A stretch of DNA of 49,990 bases from the NCBI GenBank assembly GCA_021323865.1, contig JAJPKF010000022.1, forward strand, positions 1 to 49,990, read 5' to 3'. Position numbers and translations under genes: made by a program. This DNA comes from Pseudomonadota bacterium. GTDB lineage: Bacteria; Chloroflexota; UBA5177; JAJPKF01. Below the pieces are notes generated by a model, which worked only from the letters and a program-made list of their open reading frames with translations, did not search any database and was not told the origin of the DNA. Of this stretch, positions 1-8,521 are shown piece by piece. How positions within the stretch are numbered: the first letter of the stretch is position 1; each line of letters opens with the position of its first letter.

Positions 1-589
1 CCAAGGCGTGCCCGGAGCGGCATGCGCCGCGAATCAGCTCGTCCACCAGCTCCTGCCCGTCCCGGTCGAGCGAGACGTGTGGCTCGTCCAGAAGCAGCAC
101 CTCGGGCTGCGCCAGCAGCAGCCAGGCGAGACCCAGTCTGCGCCGCATGCCCGACGAGTAGGATTTGACTCGAGCCCTGCCGGCCCGGCCAAGCCCAACG
201 ATGTCCAGCGTGCCGAGCAGCTCGAACCGGTCGAACCGGAGACCCCGAAGCCGGCCAAAGAACTGCAGGTGCTCCTCTCCCGTCAGGTCGTCGTACAGGT
301 ACGAGTCATGTCCGAGAAAGCCGACGTGCGACTGGGCAGCCCTGCGCTCATCGGCCAGCTGGTGGCCGCAGATCGAGGCTGTTCCGGAGGTGGGCCTGCT
401 CACGCCGGCAAGCAGACGCAGGAGCGTTGTCTTGCCGGAGCCGTTGGGCCCGAAGACTGCCACGCTACCGCCCGCTTCCAGCCTCAGAGAAACCGGCCAC
501 AATACGGGCACTCGTGCAAACGCCTTGCAAAGACCGTCGGCAGTGAGCAGGGGGCCCTTGCTCCCGACGATCTGTGCCCATTCGACCAA
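1..589 (-). CDS. ABC transporter ATP-binding protein (3' end cut by window edge)
   Basis: The minus strand is open from the window edge to a TAG just upstream of about 620. It encodes an ABC ATPase with a Walker A motif GPNGSGKTT, a Q-loop-like region, the signature KSYSSGMRRRLGLAW and Walker B EVLLLDEP followed by HVSLD. This is the cytoplasmic ATP-hydrolysing subunit of a transporter. The segment order and the short, CcmA-like spacing suggest a heme-exporter or ABC-2-type exporter ATPase, but the substrate cannot be read. The start is uncertain: a TTG at 587-589 follows a GAGAG-type site, and no ATG or GTG lies in frame before it. It is divergent from the tRNA. The C-terminal part and any permease partner lie outside the window. 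Confidence 0.85.
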   Translation of the reverse strand, partial: MVEWAQIVGSKGPLLTADGLCKAFARVPVLWPVSLRLEAGGSVAVFGPNGSGKTTLLRLLAGVSRPTSGTASICGHQLADERRAAQSHVGFLGHDSYLYDDLTGEEHLQFFGRLRGLRFDRFELLGTLDIVGLGRAGRARVKSYSSGMRRRLGLAWLLLAQPEVLLLDEPHVSLDRDGQELVDELIRGACRSGHAL

Positions 590-676
590 GGATGCGCTCT
601 CGCTATGTTCGGCTCTCGCCTCATACTAGGAAGCCACGTGGGGGCGACGCATGCCGGGTAAAATTGGCTGCATTTG

Positions 677-753
677 GGCCCCGTCGTCTAGCGGCCTAGG
701 ACATCGCCCTTTCAAGGCGAAGATCGCCGGTTCGAATCCGGTCGGGGCTACCA
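677..753 (+). tRNA. tRNA-Glu (anticodon TTC)
   Basis: The cloverleaf folds by eye. The acceptor stem GGCCCCG pairs with CGGGGCT (one G-T pair). The anticodon stem TCGCC/GGCGA carries loop CTTTCAA with anticodon TTC. The T arm is GCCGG-TTCGAAT-CCGGT. The discriminator A is followed by an encoded CCA (751-753). TTC reads GAA/GAG glutamate codons. The polymerase IV gene starts only 36 bases downstream, so the two could share a transcript. Confidence 0.95.
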
Positions 754-789
754 CCACAGGCCGATGACGCCTCCCCCGTCAGGCGGCGC

Positions 790-1872
790 TTGGAGGCGAG
801 TCTGGGACCCGCCCGCATCGTCATCCATGCCGATGTCGATGCCTTCTATGCCGCCGTCGAGCAGCGCGACGACCCGACCTTGAGGGGTTTGCCCGTTGCC
901 GTCGGCGGGCTCCCCCAGAGCCGCGGAGTGGTCATGACCGCGAGCTACGAAGCCCGCGCCTTCGGCGTCCGCTCGGCCATGCCCAGCCGCCAGGCCGTGG
1001 AACTGTGTCCGCAGCTTGTCATCGTCCCGCCCCGATTCGATGCCTATCAGGATGCGTCCCGGCGCATCATGGACATCTTCGCCCGGTTCGCGACCGTTGT
1101 CGAGCCGGTTTCAATGGATGAGGCCTTCCTGGACCTTACGGGTCGAGTGCGCCATCTTGGGGCCGCGACCGACACCGCTCGAACCATCAAGCGCTTGGTC
1201 ACCGACGCCACCGCGCTGACGGTTTCGCTCGGTGTTTCGGGCAACAAGCTGGTCGCCAAGATCGCCTCTGACCACCAGAAGCCCAACGGCTTGACGGTGG
1301 TGCCCACCAACGAGGCGAGGGCGTTCCTGGCGCCGCTGCCCATCCGCTCAATATGGGGAATAGGCCCCAAGACGGAGGCGGCGCTGGCCCGGCACGGCAT
1401 TGAGACCGCCGGCCAGCTCGCCGATTTGGACGACGGCTGGCTGTTGAGCCGGCTGGGTCAGGGAGGTCTGCGCTTACGGGCCATGGCGAGAGGGGAGGAT
1501 GACCGTCCGGTCGCCGTGCGCGGAGCATCCAAACAGATCAGCCGGGAAATCACCTACGAACGCGATACCCGTGACCGGAATCAGCTCGTGGATACGATTG
1601 CCGGCATGGCCAAACGGATCGAACATTCACTGCTGGAGGCCGGGCCCGCCCGCACCGTTCACATCAAGCTCCGCTACGGCGATTTCTCTACCATCACCCG
1701 GCAACAACGCGCCTTGCATGCCTGTCACCAGGCCGGCGAGATCCAGGACATCGCCACCGCCCTGCTCGATCGCTGCTGGGACGGCCGCCCGGTGAGGCTG
1801 ATCGGAGTTGGCGTTTCAAACTTCAGCGTCCAGGTCGAGGGCCAGCTGCCACTACTCCCTCCGGCCGATTGA
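790..1872 (+). CDS. dinB: DNA polymerase IV (Y-family translesion polymerase)
   Basis: This 360-residue protein has the size and motifs of Y-family DNA polymerase IV, which copies past damaged template bases with low fidelity. The N-terminal metal-binding motif HADVDAFYAAVEQ (D15, D17) and the catalytic SMDEAFLD (D110, E111) are present. The fingers/palm segment LGVSGNKLVAKIASDHQKP, a helix-hairpin-helix region near WGIGPKT and a little-finger domain follow. The start is TTG at 790. No ATG or GTG is available in frame before the conserved IVIHADVDAFY. It lies directly downstream of tRNA-Glu. No LexA-type operator is obvious upstream. Confidence 0.95.
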   Translation: MEASLGPARIVIHADVDAFYAAVEQRDDPTLRGLPVAVGGLPQSRGVVMTASYEARAFGVRSAMPSRQAVELCPQLVIVPPRFDAYQDASRRIMDIFARFATVVEPVSMDEAFLDLTGRVRHLGAATDTARTIKRLVTDATALTVSLGVSGNKLVAKIASDHQKPNGLTVVPTNEARAFLAPLPIRSIWGIGPKTEAALARHGIETAGQLADLDDGWLLSRLGQGGLRLRAMARGEDDRPVAVRGASKQISREITYERDTRDRNQLVDTIAGMAKRIEHSLLEAGPARTVHIKLRYGDFSTITRQQRALHACHQAGEIQDIATALLDRCWDGRPVRLIGVGVSNFSVQVEGQLPLLPPAD

Positions 1873-2161
1873 GGCCCGCCGGCTCTTTCCCGGCCACCTC
1901 GCCGCAGTTAGCGTGACATTTGGCTGAGCCCCATATTCGAGGGGTGACTCGCCGGCGCTGATCTGATCGCCGCGCGCATCACTATCAGCGCGCTCTGAAT
2001 TGCCGGCTGTGGCGGGCGGTTCGTGCTCCATGAACCCCGCCCGTAGGCGCTGAACGCCGCCACGGCAGCCATAGGAAAAGTGGGCTAGTGCCGGATCATG
2101 CCGTTCGGGCCATCAGATTGTCGGGTATGGACCAGGGTGAAGCGGGGAAGTCTGGCCCTCC

Positions 2162-2677
2162 GTGTCGACGACGATTGAGGCTTTGCCGACCGTGTGGAGG
2201 ATTGGAAACCTGGACAAGCGAGATGGGCGAAGGTTCGCCCGGATCACGCGACGGGTCGTGTCCCACGCGGGCCATTCCCCCGGCCAGGCCATTGTCGAGA
2301 TGGCATTCGGCCTTCCACTGCTCGTCTTGGCGTTCACGATTATCGTCTCGGCGGGTCAGATGATCGGCTACGATGTCGGACTCACCAATGCCGCCGGAGC
2401 AGCGGCGCAGGCGGCCGCCGGCGCCAGCAGCCCCTCCACGGCGGCCATCAATGCCGTCAATCAGGAGCAGGGCTCGTCGAGCTGGGTGGCCTGCGCAGGC
2501 AGTGGATCACCGACTCCCCCCTGCGTCAGTGTCAGCTCTTCAACCCAGAGCACCAGCGGCGGCGCCTCCGTCAGCCTCGAGACCGTTACCCTCCACGGCT
2601 CATTTTCGCCGACGCTCAACGTTTTCGGCATCGCCATTCCCATGACCGTTACCGCCTCAGCGAGTGTGAATTCATGA
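2162..2677 (+). CDS. TadE-like pilus/secretion accessory protein
   Basis: A 171-residue protein with a charged N-terminus, then GQAIVEMAFGLPLLVLAF (from about residue 41), a single hydrophobic segment and a Ser/Thr/Ala-rich extracytoplasmic part. The glycine, then glutamate five residues into a hydrophobic stretch, is the pseudopilin pattern of the TadE family in Flp/Tad pilus systems, where a prepilin peptidase cuts after the Gly. Its stop overlaps the next start (ATGA at 2674-2677), so it is translationally coupled to the TadG-like gene. No Tad ATPase, secretin or TadB/C gene is in the window. The start is GTG at 2162. Confidence 0.75.
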   Translation: MSTTIEALPTVWRIGNLDKRDGRRFARITRRVVSHAGHSPGQAIVEMAFGLPLLVLAFTIIVSAGQMIGYDVGLTNAAGAAAQAAAGASSPSTAAINAVNQEQGSSSWVACAGSGSPTPPCVSVSSSTQSTSGGASVSLETVTLHGSFSPTLNVFGIAIPMTVTASASVNS

Positions 2678-4470
2678 TCAATATCCAGCAGCACGACGAC
2701 GAGCGAGGCCAGACCATGATCCTCATGGCCCTGCTCATGTCAGTCATCACCCTCCTGGCGGCATTCGTCGTCGACGGCGGGTTCGGTCTCGTCCAGATGC
2801 GCCAGGCGCAGAACGCGGCGGATACCGCCAGTGTCGCGGCCGCCAACCTCATGCCCTGCAGCACCAGCGCCAACTCGGGGGTGACGGGCGATCAGGTGCA
2901 GAAGACCATTCAAGCCCTCGTGGACCAGAACGTATCCGGCTCCACCACCTCCTGGACGGCGCAATACCTGGATGTCAGCGGAAACGCTATCTCTGGGCAA
3001 ACGTTCAGCAACTCCACGTCGTTGGCGCCGCCGAGCAACGCCTGCGGCGTCTCGGTGCAGGTGAAGGGATCCTGGACTCCGTTCCTCGCCCAAACGGCGG
3101 GCTATCACTCCCTGTCCGCCCAGGCCGGAGCGGGTGCCGTGGGCAACGGCGGAACCGCCTACAACCTGGCCATCGCCTCCCTTCTCCCCTATGCGCGACA
3201 TACCATCTATGCCGGCTCCCTGGGGCAGTTCCAAATCAACGGCAGCATCTATGACAGCTCGGTCGCCCAGTGCAGCGATCGCACCAACGCCTGCACCAAC
3301 TATCCGACCTGCTCGACCGGCACCCCGGTCAGCAACATCCTCTGCTACGGCGACTCGGCCGACGTGTTTGAGCAGAGCACGGAGACGGTCACCGGCACCA
3401 TTTACTCGGTGGCCCCGGTCGCCATCGATCCGTGCTTCTATCAGGCACCTACCAGCGGCAACGCCAAGCCCATGACCTCAAGTCAGTACCCTCTGTACTA
3501 CTTCACCTATGGCTGTGGGACTCAGTTCTCTCAGGCCCAGAACCCCATGAACTACGGCGGCATGCAGGGCAACGTTACCGGCATCACCGACCCCCTAGCT
3601 AATTTGCCTGACCCCAGCAACAACAGCAATGCCGGCGCCATCTGCCCCGGACAGACAAGCGCCGCGACGCACTCAAACATCCTGGTTTCGTCCGGCACCA
3701 TGACACCCGGCGTCTACACGAATACGGTGGTGATCACCGGCTCGGTGACGCTTGCGCCGTGTCAGTCCAACGGCGTCACCACGGCCCCCGGCATCTACAT
3801 CTTCCAGAAGGGAGTCGAAATCTGCCCGGCATCCGGAAAGACGGTGACGGGCAGCGACGTCATGCTCTACAACGAGGCAGCGCCGGCCTCCACGGCCAGC
3901 AATGCGACGGCCAACGGGACCGGGTACTGTGCGTCTGCAGAAGGCGCCAACGGCACGGTCACCGACGGCATCGAGGTCGGAGGAGCCAAGACGGCCACGG
4001 TGAGCCTCACAGCTCCGACCAACGGCCCCTATGACGGCATCGCCCTGTACCAGCGACGGAGCACCAACCTCAACATCGGGATGGACGACGGCTGGACGCA
4101 TACCAGCACTGGATACACCGCGAACGGCGCCAACGTCACCGTCAACGGAGTCGTCTACGACAATTCGTTCTCGAGCGAGCCGTCCGGCGAGGTCTTCAGC
4201 GCAATCGGCTCATCCTATGGCGGACCGTATTCCACACTGTGCGGTGGCGCCACCGCGACGGCGCTCGACGGCGACCCGGTACCCTGCCCGGGCATACCGA
4301 GCGGGCTGTCCTTCACCGACACGACCGGCGCCATCAACATCAACGGCGCCGTCATCGTGGGTGCCTTCTGTACCACGGGCGGCGCATCGGGCTCTCCGCT
4401 GAAGGTCACCATCACCTACGACTCCAGCAAGGTGCCGACCAGCGTGAGCGGTGTCCGGTTGGTCTTCTAA
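2674..4470 (+). CDS. TadG-like membrane-anchored extracytoplasmic protein
   Basis: 598 residues. ATG 2674 overlaps the preceding stop. The N-terminus RGQTMILMALLMSVITLL forms one membrane segment (about residues 12-36) followed by QMRQAQNAADTASVAAA, the usual TadG/putative Flp-pilus assembly signature. The rest is a large Ser/Thr/Gly-rich exposed domain with many cysteines (for example in QCSDRTNACTNYPTCSTG and EICPASGK). This is unlike a cytosolic protein and suggests oxidative folding outside the membrane. An open frame continues upstream to 2194, but it overlaps the TadE gene entirely and the ATGA start is better. The family assignment rests on the N-terminus; the large domain is not recognised. 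Confidence 0.7.
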   Translation: MINIQQHDDERGQTMILMALLMSVITLLAAFVVDGGFGLVQMRQAQNAADTASVAAANLMPCSTSANSGVTGDQVQKTIQALVDQNVSGSTTSWTAQYLDVSGNAISGQTFSNSTSLAPPSNACGVSVQVKGSWTPFLAQTAGYHSLSAQAGAGAVGNGGTAYNLAIASLLPYARHTIYAGSLGQFQINGSIYDSSVAQCSDRTNACTNYPTCSTGTPVSNILCYGDSADVFEQSTETVTGTIYSVAPVAIDPCFYQAPTSGNAKPMTSSQYPLYYFTYGCGTQFSQAQNPMNYGGMQGNVTGITDPLANLPDPSNNSNAGAICPGQTSAATHSNILVSSGTMTPGVYTNTVVITGSVTLAPCQSNGVTTAPGIYIFQKGVEICPASGKTVTGSDVMLYNEAAPASTASNATANGTGYCASAEGANGTVTDGIEVGGAKTATVSLTAPTNGPYDGIALYQRRSTNLNIGMDDGWTHTSTGYTANGANVTVNGVVYDNSFSSEPSGEVFSAIGSSYGGPYSTLCGGATATALDGDPVPCPGIPSGLSFTDTTGAININGAVIVGAFCTTGGASGSPLKVTITYDSSKVPTSVSGVRLVF

Positions 4471-4477
4471 GACGGTG

Positions 4478-5029
4478 ATGATCCGAGGTTTCCGCCGGAT
4501 GGTGAAGGTGCTTCGCCGGCCCTCCCGCGGGCAGGCGCTGATCGAGTTCGCCATCTCCATCCCCATCCTGCTCACCGTCGTAATGGCCATGATCAATTGC
4601 GCCTGGTTCCTGTTTCAGCAGCAGTCGGTCACCAACGCGGCCCGCACGGCCGCGCGAGAGGCAGCCGTGCTGAATCCGCTGCTGCAGTCCGGTACCGGCA
4701 CCTCCTGCACCAGCGGCTACGGCGAACCGACCTCCACCGCGGCTTCGCCGGCCACCACCGTGGAGCTGGCGGCCTCAAAGGCGTCCACCATCGTTCCCAT
4801 CAACACCTCGGCCCTCTGCGCCACGGGTGCCACCTCCGCTTCGATGACGAGCTCGACCACCCAGTCGGGCACGGCGACGGTCACCATCACCGGCTCCCCC
4901 ACGCTCGCCTCGCCCAACACGGTGACCGCAACCGTGACCTATACGACCCCGCCCCTCGACCCCTTCTGGCCCATCTCGTCCCTCACGATCTCGGCCAGCG
5001 CCACCGATACACCGCAGTCCAGCGGCTAG
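4478..5029 (+). CDS. TadE-like protein, second copy
   Basis: 183 residues. RGQALIEFAISIPILLTVVMAMINCAW gives the pseudopilin pattern (Gly, then Glu five residues on) and one membrane segment. QQSVTNAARTAAREAAV follows, the classic post-membrane helix of TadE, and then a Thr/Ser-rich exposed part. The ATG at 4478 sits 7 bases after the TadG stop; an adjacent GTG at 4475 and one at 4451 are alternatives. Together the three genes form a TadE-TadG-TadE minor-pilin cassette. The next gene is convergent. Confidence 0.78.
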   Translation: MIRGFRRMVKVLRRPSRGQALIEFAISIPILLTVVMAMINCAWFLFQQQSVTNAARTAAREAAVLNPLLQSGTGTSCTSGYGEPTSTAASPATTVELAASKASTIVPINTSALCATGATSASMTSSTTQSGTATVTITGSPTLASPNTVTATVTYTTPPLDPFWPISSLTISASATDTPQSSG

Positions 5030-5047
5030 GGCGGGCTCGGCTCCCCC

Positions 5048-7120
5048 TTATCGGGGGAATGCCACCGCGAGTCCCCCATCCACGGTAATCACGCAGCCGG
5101 TCGTCTTGGCGCTCCGATCCGAGGCCAGGAAGAGGATGGCCTCGGCCACATCCTCGGCCAGGATCGACCGCTTCAGGAGGTTCCGCTGCCGATACCACTC
5201 CTCCAGCTGCTCCACCGGAAACCCGTAGGCCCGAGCCCGCTCCTCTCGCCACTCGGCATCCCATAAGCCGGAACCCCTGATCACGGCGTCGGGAGCCACC
5301 GCGTTGACGCGGATGCCGTCCTCTCCCCCCTCCTCCGCAAGACAGCGGGTCATGTGCAGCTCGGCGGCCTTCGCCGACGCATACGCCAGCGCGTTTCTTC
5401 CGGCGGCCAGGCCGTTCTTGGAGCTGTTGATGATCAGACAGCCACCCAAGCCCTGGGCCTTGAAGAGCCGGAAGGCCATTCGTGCCGTCAGAAAGTAGCC
5501 TCGGGTGAGGACCGCGTGGATCCGTTCCCACTCCGACAGCTCCAGCTCCTCCACCGGGGCGGCCGAGGCCAGGCCGGCATTCGCGACAACGATGTCGACA
5601 CCGCCGAATGCCAGGACCGCTTCGACCGCAAGCTTCTCAACCGAGCACTCGTCGGTGACGTCTGTCTCTACGCCCTGTACGCGATGGGGCAAGACCTCGC
5701 CACACTCGGTCACCGCCGCATCGCTCCCAGCCGAATGGATGTCGGAAATCACGATGTGGCAGTCTTCCTGCATCAACCGCTTCGCCGTGGCCCGGCCGAT
5801 TGCGCCGGCCCCTCCGGTAATGACGGCCACATGACCGGCAAGGGGTCTCGGCGCCGGCCGCCGGCTGAGTTTGTACAGCTCCAGGGGCCAATACTCGATG
5901 TCCCAGGCCTCCTGCGGGTCCAATGACGAGTAGCCGCCCGCCGCACGGGCCCATCGCATCACCCTGATCGCCGTCCGGTAGAGAGCGGTTGTGTTGCGAG
6001 CGGCCCAGGCGTCGACACCCGCCGTGATGAGCGCCAGCCCCGGTATGAGGATGACCCTGGGCCCCGAAAACAGCATCTCGACAGCTGTGTCGCCGCAATG
6101 GTCGGCGAAGAACTGCCGATAGCGCTCGACATAGGCCGCAATGCTCTCACGGATGCGCTCGGCAAGCCATTCGACCGTCGGCTCGTCCGGGGACCGGTCC
6201 AGGACGAGCGGCAGGAACTTCGTGTACATGACGTGGTCCGGGCACGCCGCTCCCGTCATGGCCAGCTCAGGCAGGTATTCGGCGCTCAGGAACTCCAGCG
6301 TTTCGGGAGAGGCGTCCCAATCCAGAACGAGGCGTCTGCCGGGAGGCAGCAGCTTCGTCAATTCTCCGCGAATGACCGGAAGCAGGCCGGCGAGGACGTC
6401 ACGACGGCGCTCGGGCGAGCAGGGAGCGACAGCCAGCGCGCCAAACGGCTTGTCTTGATCGACCAGCCGCTCGAGGTATGACTCTGCTCGGGCCAGGATG
6501 TCGATGGTACGCCCGTACACCTCCTCATCGCTCTCGCCCCAAACCACCAAACCATGCTTGGCGAGGAAAAGGCCGACCGCGTTGGGCCGCTCCAGAAGGG
6601 CCTCCATGGCCAGTTTGGCCAGACGGAAGCCGGGCCGCACATACGGCACCCAGGCGATCTCCTCGCCGAAGCATTCCTGGGCCAGCTCGGATCCGCGTGT
6701 GCATGCGCAGAAGGCGATGGCCGCTTCGGGGTGGGTATGATCGACCCGAGGGAAGGGGAGAAAGGCGTGCAGCATCGTCTCAATGGAAGGCCGTGGCGCC
6801 GAGGGATCCAGAGCGCAGCAGGCCAGATACGCCACCATCTCTTCATCGCTCATGGCTTCGCGGCCCGCAGCCGCGCGCACCTCCTCCAATCGAAGGGGGA
6901 CGAAGTTGCGCGCTTGAGCCGTCGCCAGGTCGGACCCGCTCCCTTTGATCCAGAGCACCTGGACGGGCCGGCCCAGGTGATCGACACCGGTCGTCTTAGT
7001 GGAGGTGTTGCCGCCACCATAGTTGACGATTGAGCGGTCGGCGCCGAGCAGCCGTGACCGGTGGACCAGGCCGGCCACTGCGTCCTGAGACGCTGCGGGC
7101 GTCCAGCGATTAGCCGGCAA
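5048..7120 (-). CDS. rhaD: Bifunctional rhamnulose-1-phosphate aldolase / short-chain dehydrogenase
   Basis: 690 residues, the normal length of the RhaD-SDR fusion. Residues 1 to about 425 are a class II aldolase with metal ligands in VDHTHPEA (H128, H130) and LAKHGLVVWGE. Residues from about 430 are a Rossmann dehydrogenase with AVITGGAGAIGRA, VVANAGLAS, a YASAKAAE catalytic Tyr/Lys pair near 577-581 and a C-terminal VITVDGGLA. The family cleaves L-rhamnulose-1-phosphate to DHAP and L-lactaldehyde, and the dehydrogenase half oxidises lactaldehyde to lactate. The TTG start at 7120 has GGGAG four bases upstream and overlaps the 3' end of the oxidase gene by 11 bases, so the two are coupled. 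No rhamnose isomerase or kinase gene is nearby. Confidence 0.92.
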   Translation of the reverse strand: MPANRWTPAASQDAVAGLVHRSRLLGADRSIVNYGGGNTSTKTTGVDHLGRPVQVLWIKGSGSDLATAQARNFVPLRLEEVRAAAGREAMSDEEMVAYLACCALDPSAPRPSIETMLHAFLPFPRVDHTHPEAAIAFCACTRGSELAQECFGEEIAWVPYVRPGFRLAKLAMEALLERPNAVGLFLAKHGLVVWGESDEEVYGRTIDILARAESYLERLVDQDKPFGALAVAPCSPERRRDVLAGLLPVIRGELTKLLPPGRRLVLDWDASPETLEFLSAEYLPELAMTGAACPDHVMYTKFLPLVLDRSPDEPTVEWLAERIRESIAAYVERYRQFFADHCGDTAVEMLFSGPRVILIPGLALITAGVDAWAARNTTALYRTAIRVMRWARAAGGYSSLDPQEAWDIEYWPLELYKLSRRPAPRPLAGHVAVITGGAGAIGRATAKRLMQEDCHIVISDIHSAGSDAAVTECGEVLPHRVQGVETDVTDECSVEKLAVEAVLAFGGVDIVVANAGLASAAPVEELELSEWERIHAVLTRGYFLTARMAFRLFKAQGLGGCLIINSSKNGLAAGRNALAYASAKAAELHMTRCLAEEGGEDGIRVNAVAPDAVIRGSGLWDAEWREERARAYGFPVEQLEEWYRQRNLLKRSILAEDVAEAILFLASDRSAKTTGCVITVDGGLAVAFPR

Positions 7121-8222
7121 CGGCTCCCGTAAACCGGCCGCGAGAGAACCGCGTGGCGAGCTCGATTGAGCGGCCCTCTACCAATTCGGCCACCATGGCG
7201 CCGATCGCGGGCCCAAACTTGAAGCCGTGGCCGCCGAATCCCACGGCCAGAATCACCCTACCGTGACGTTCGATCACAAAATCGTCGTCCGGCGTGCTGG
7301 CGTAGAGGCAGGTCTCGGGGAGGAGCGCCTTGGGCTCTAGTCCAGGCAGGTGCCGGCCGACGAACTCCGTCAGCGCCGAAATCCGTTCTGGATCCGGGCT
7401 TCCCCGCCCACCCGGTCGTACCTGCTGACCGGCAAGGTGACGGCCAACCTTGGCCGTTCCATCCTCGGCGTTCGGCAATCCATACGCCTCGGGTGAGCCA
7501 TCATCCGTATGCCAGATAAAGGGCAGGAATTCGACCTCGGGGGCAATCCGAAAATACGCAACATGCTCACGCGTCACTTTCAGCGGGACATCGAGGCCCA
7601 GAGGTTGGAGCAGTGTATTGGCCCAGCCGCCGGCGGCTATTACTGCTACCTCAGCCGCAAACACGCCTCGATCGGTATCGACGTCGACGTGGTCGACCTC
7701 AGGCACAACCGACGCCGCCTTGGCGTCCGGCAGCACGGTGGCTCCCATGCGGACGGCACCGTGGGCAAAGGCGGCCAGACACTCCCGAGCGCTCAGCACG
7801 CCGCCCAGCGGCTGGTACAGAGCCTTCCAGCCTTCGGGTGCTCGCACGGCGGAACCGAGATCCTGATCGGTGAGCCACGACGACTCGGCCCCTCGCTCCG
7901 TCAGGGCCGCGGCAATCGGCTCGAGCAGCTCACGCGGGCCAATATCGACAGCGCCGGTGATGCGCAGGAGATCATGTCCCGAGTCTTCCTCCAGCTCGCG
8001 CCAACCGTGGAGCGCCTCCTGGGCCAGACCCACGTAGTCGGCCGTGTCATAGGCCAGGCGAAAGATGCGCGAGCGTCCGTGGGAGCTGCCCAGCACGTGG
8101 TCCAGGGCGAACTGCTCCAGCAGGGTGACGCGATGTCCACGCCGCGCCAGCTCCCACGCAGCCGCCGCGCCCGCGACCCCCGCTCCGATCACCACGACTT
8201 CAACCGAGCTTTCGCTGCTCAC
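7110..8222 (-). CDS. FAD-dependent amine oxidase, sarcosine / N-methyltryptophan oxidase family
   Basis: 370 residues. The dinucleotide-binding motif VVVIGAGVAGAAAAWELARRG begins at residue 9 (G13, G15, G18). Near the C-terminus, TCLYASTPDDDFVIERH carries the Cys that in monomeric sarcosine oxidase binds FAD covalently, followed by AVGFGGHGFKFGPAIG. Family members oxidise N-methyl amino acids to release formaldehyde or an aldehyde plus peroxide. The exact substrate is unknown. I chose GTG 8222, nine bases after AAGGA; an in-frame ATG at 8312 adds 30 unconserved residues. It is the first gene of a two-gene operon with rhaD, an unusual pairing. Divergent from the GGDEF gene. Confidence 0.85.
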   Translation of the reverse strand: MSSESSVEVVVIGAGVAGAAAAWELARRGHRVTLLEQFALDHVLGSSHGRSRIFRLAYDTADYVGLAQEALHGWRELEEDSGHDLLRITGAVDIGPRELLEPIAAALTERGAESSWLTDQDLGSAVRAPEGWKALYQPLGGVLSARECLAAFAHGAVRMGATVLPDAKAASVVPEVDHVDVDTDRGVFAAEVAVIAAGGWANTLLQPLGLDVPLKVTREHVAYFRIAPEVEFLPFIWHTDDGSPEAYGLPNAEDGTAKVGRHLAGQQVRPGGRGSPDPERISALTEFVGRHLPGLEPKALLPETCLYASTPDDDFVIERHGRVILAVGFGGHGFKFGPAIGAMVAELVEGRSIELATRFSRGRFTGAVAG

Positions 8223-8521
8223 GCTTTCGGGTCCTTGCCGTAGGGTTGCCAAAGTATAGGAGCAAGAGTGGCGCGGCCAGGGCTCCAACAAACTTGTCCT
8301 ATCGCGATGCAAGCGCCGTTACCCATTCGTAACCGGCGCAACGGAGTCGCAACCGGATTGCGCTGAGAACGCGGATACCATAGCCCTAGCCCGGATGGGT
8401 CAGTTCTGTTCTCGCTTCGGGGTCCAGCTTCGAGCGGCGAGACGTGAGGGAACATGGCCGCGCACTCGCCGCTTCGTCGGACTCAATTCGGCGCCGGCAA
8501 TGGCTGCGGAAAGGCCCGCCC

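Noticed and set aside
8..661. 217-codon open frame on the plus strand
   Set aside because: It overlaps the minus-strand ABC ATPase, whose Walker A, signature and Walker B motifs are unmistakable. The plus frame has no recognisable product.
5043..5057. CCCCC-TTATC-GGGGG hairpin between convergent TadE and rhaD
   Set aside because: A 5-bp stem with no T-run on either strand, overlapping the rhaD stop codon; not convincing as a terminator.
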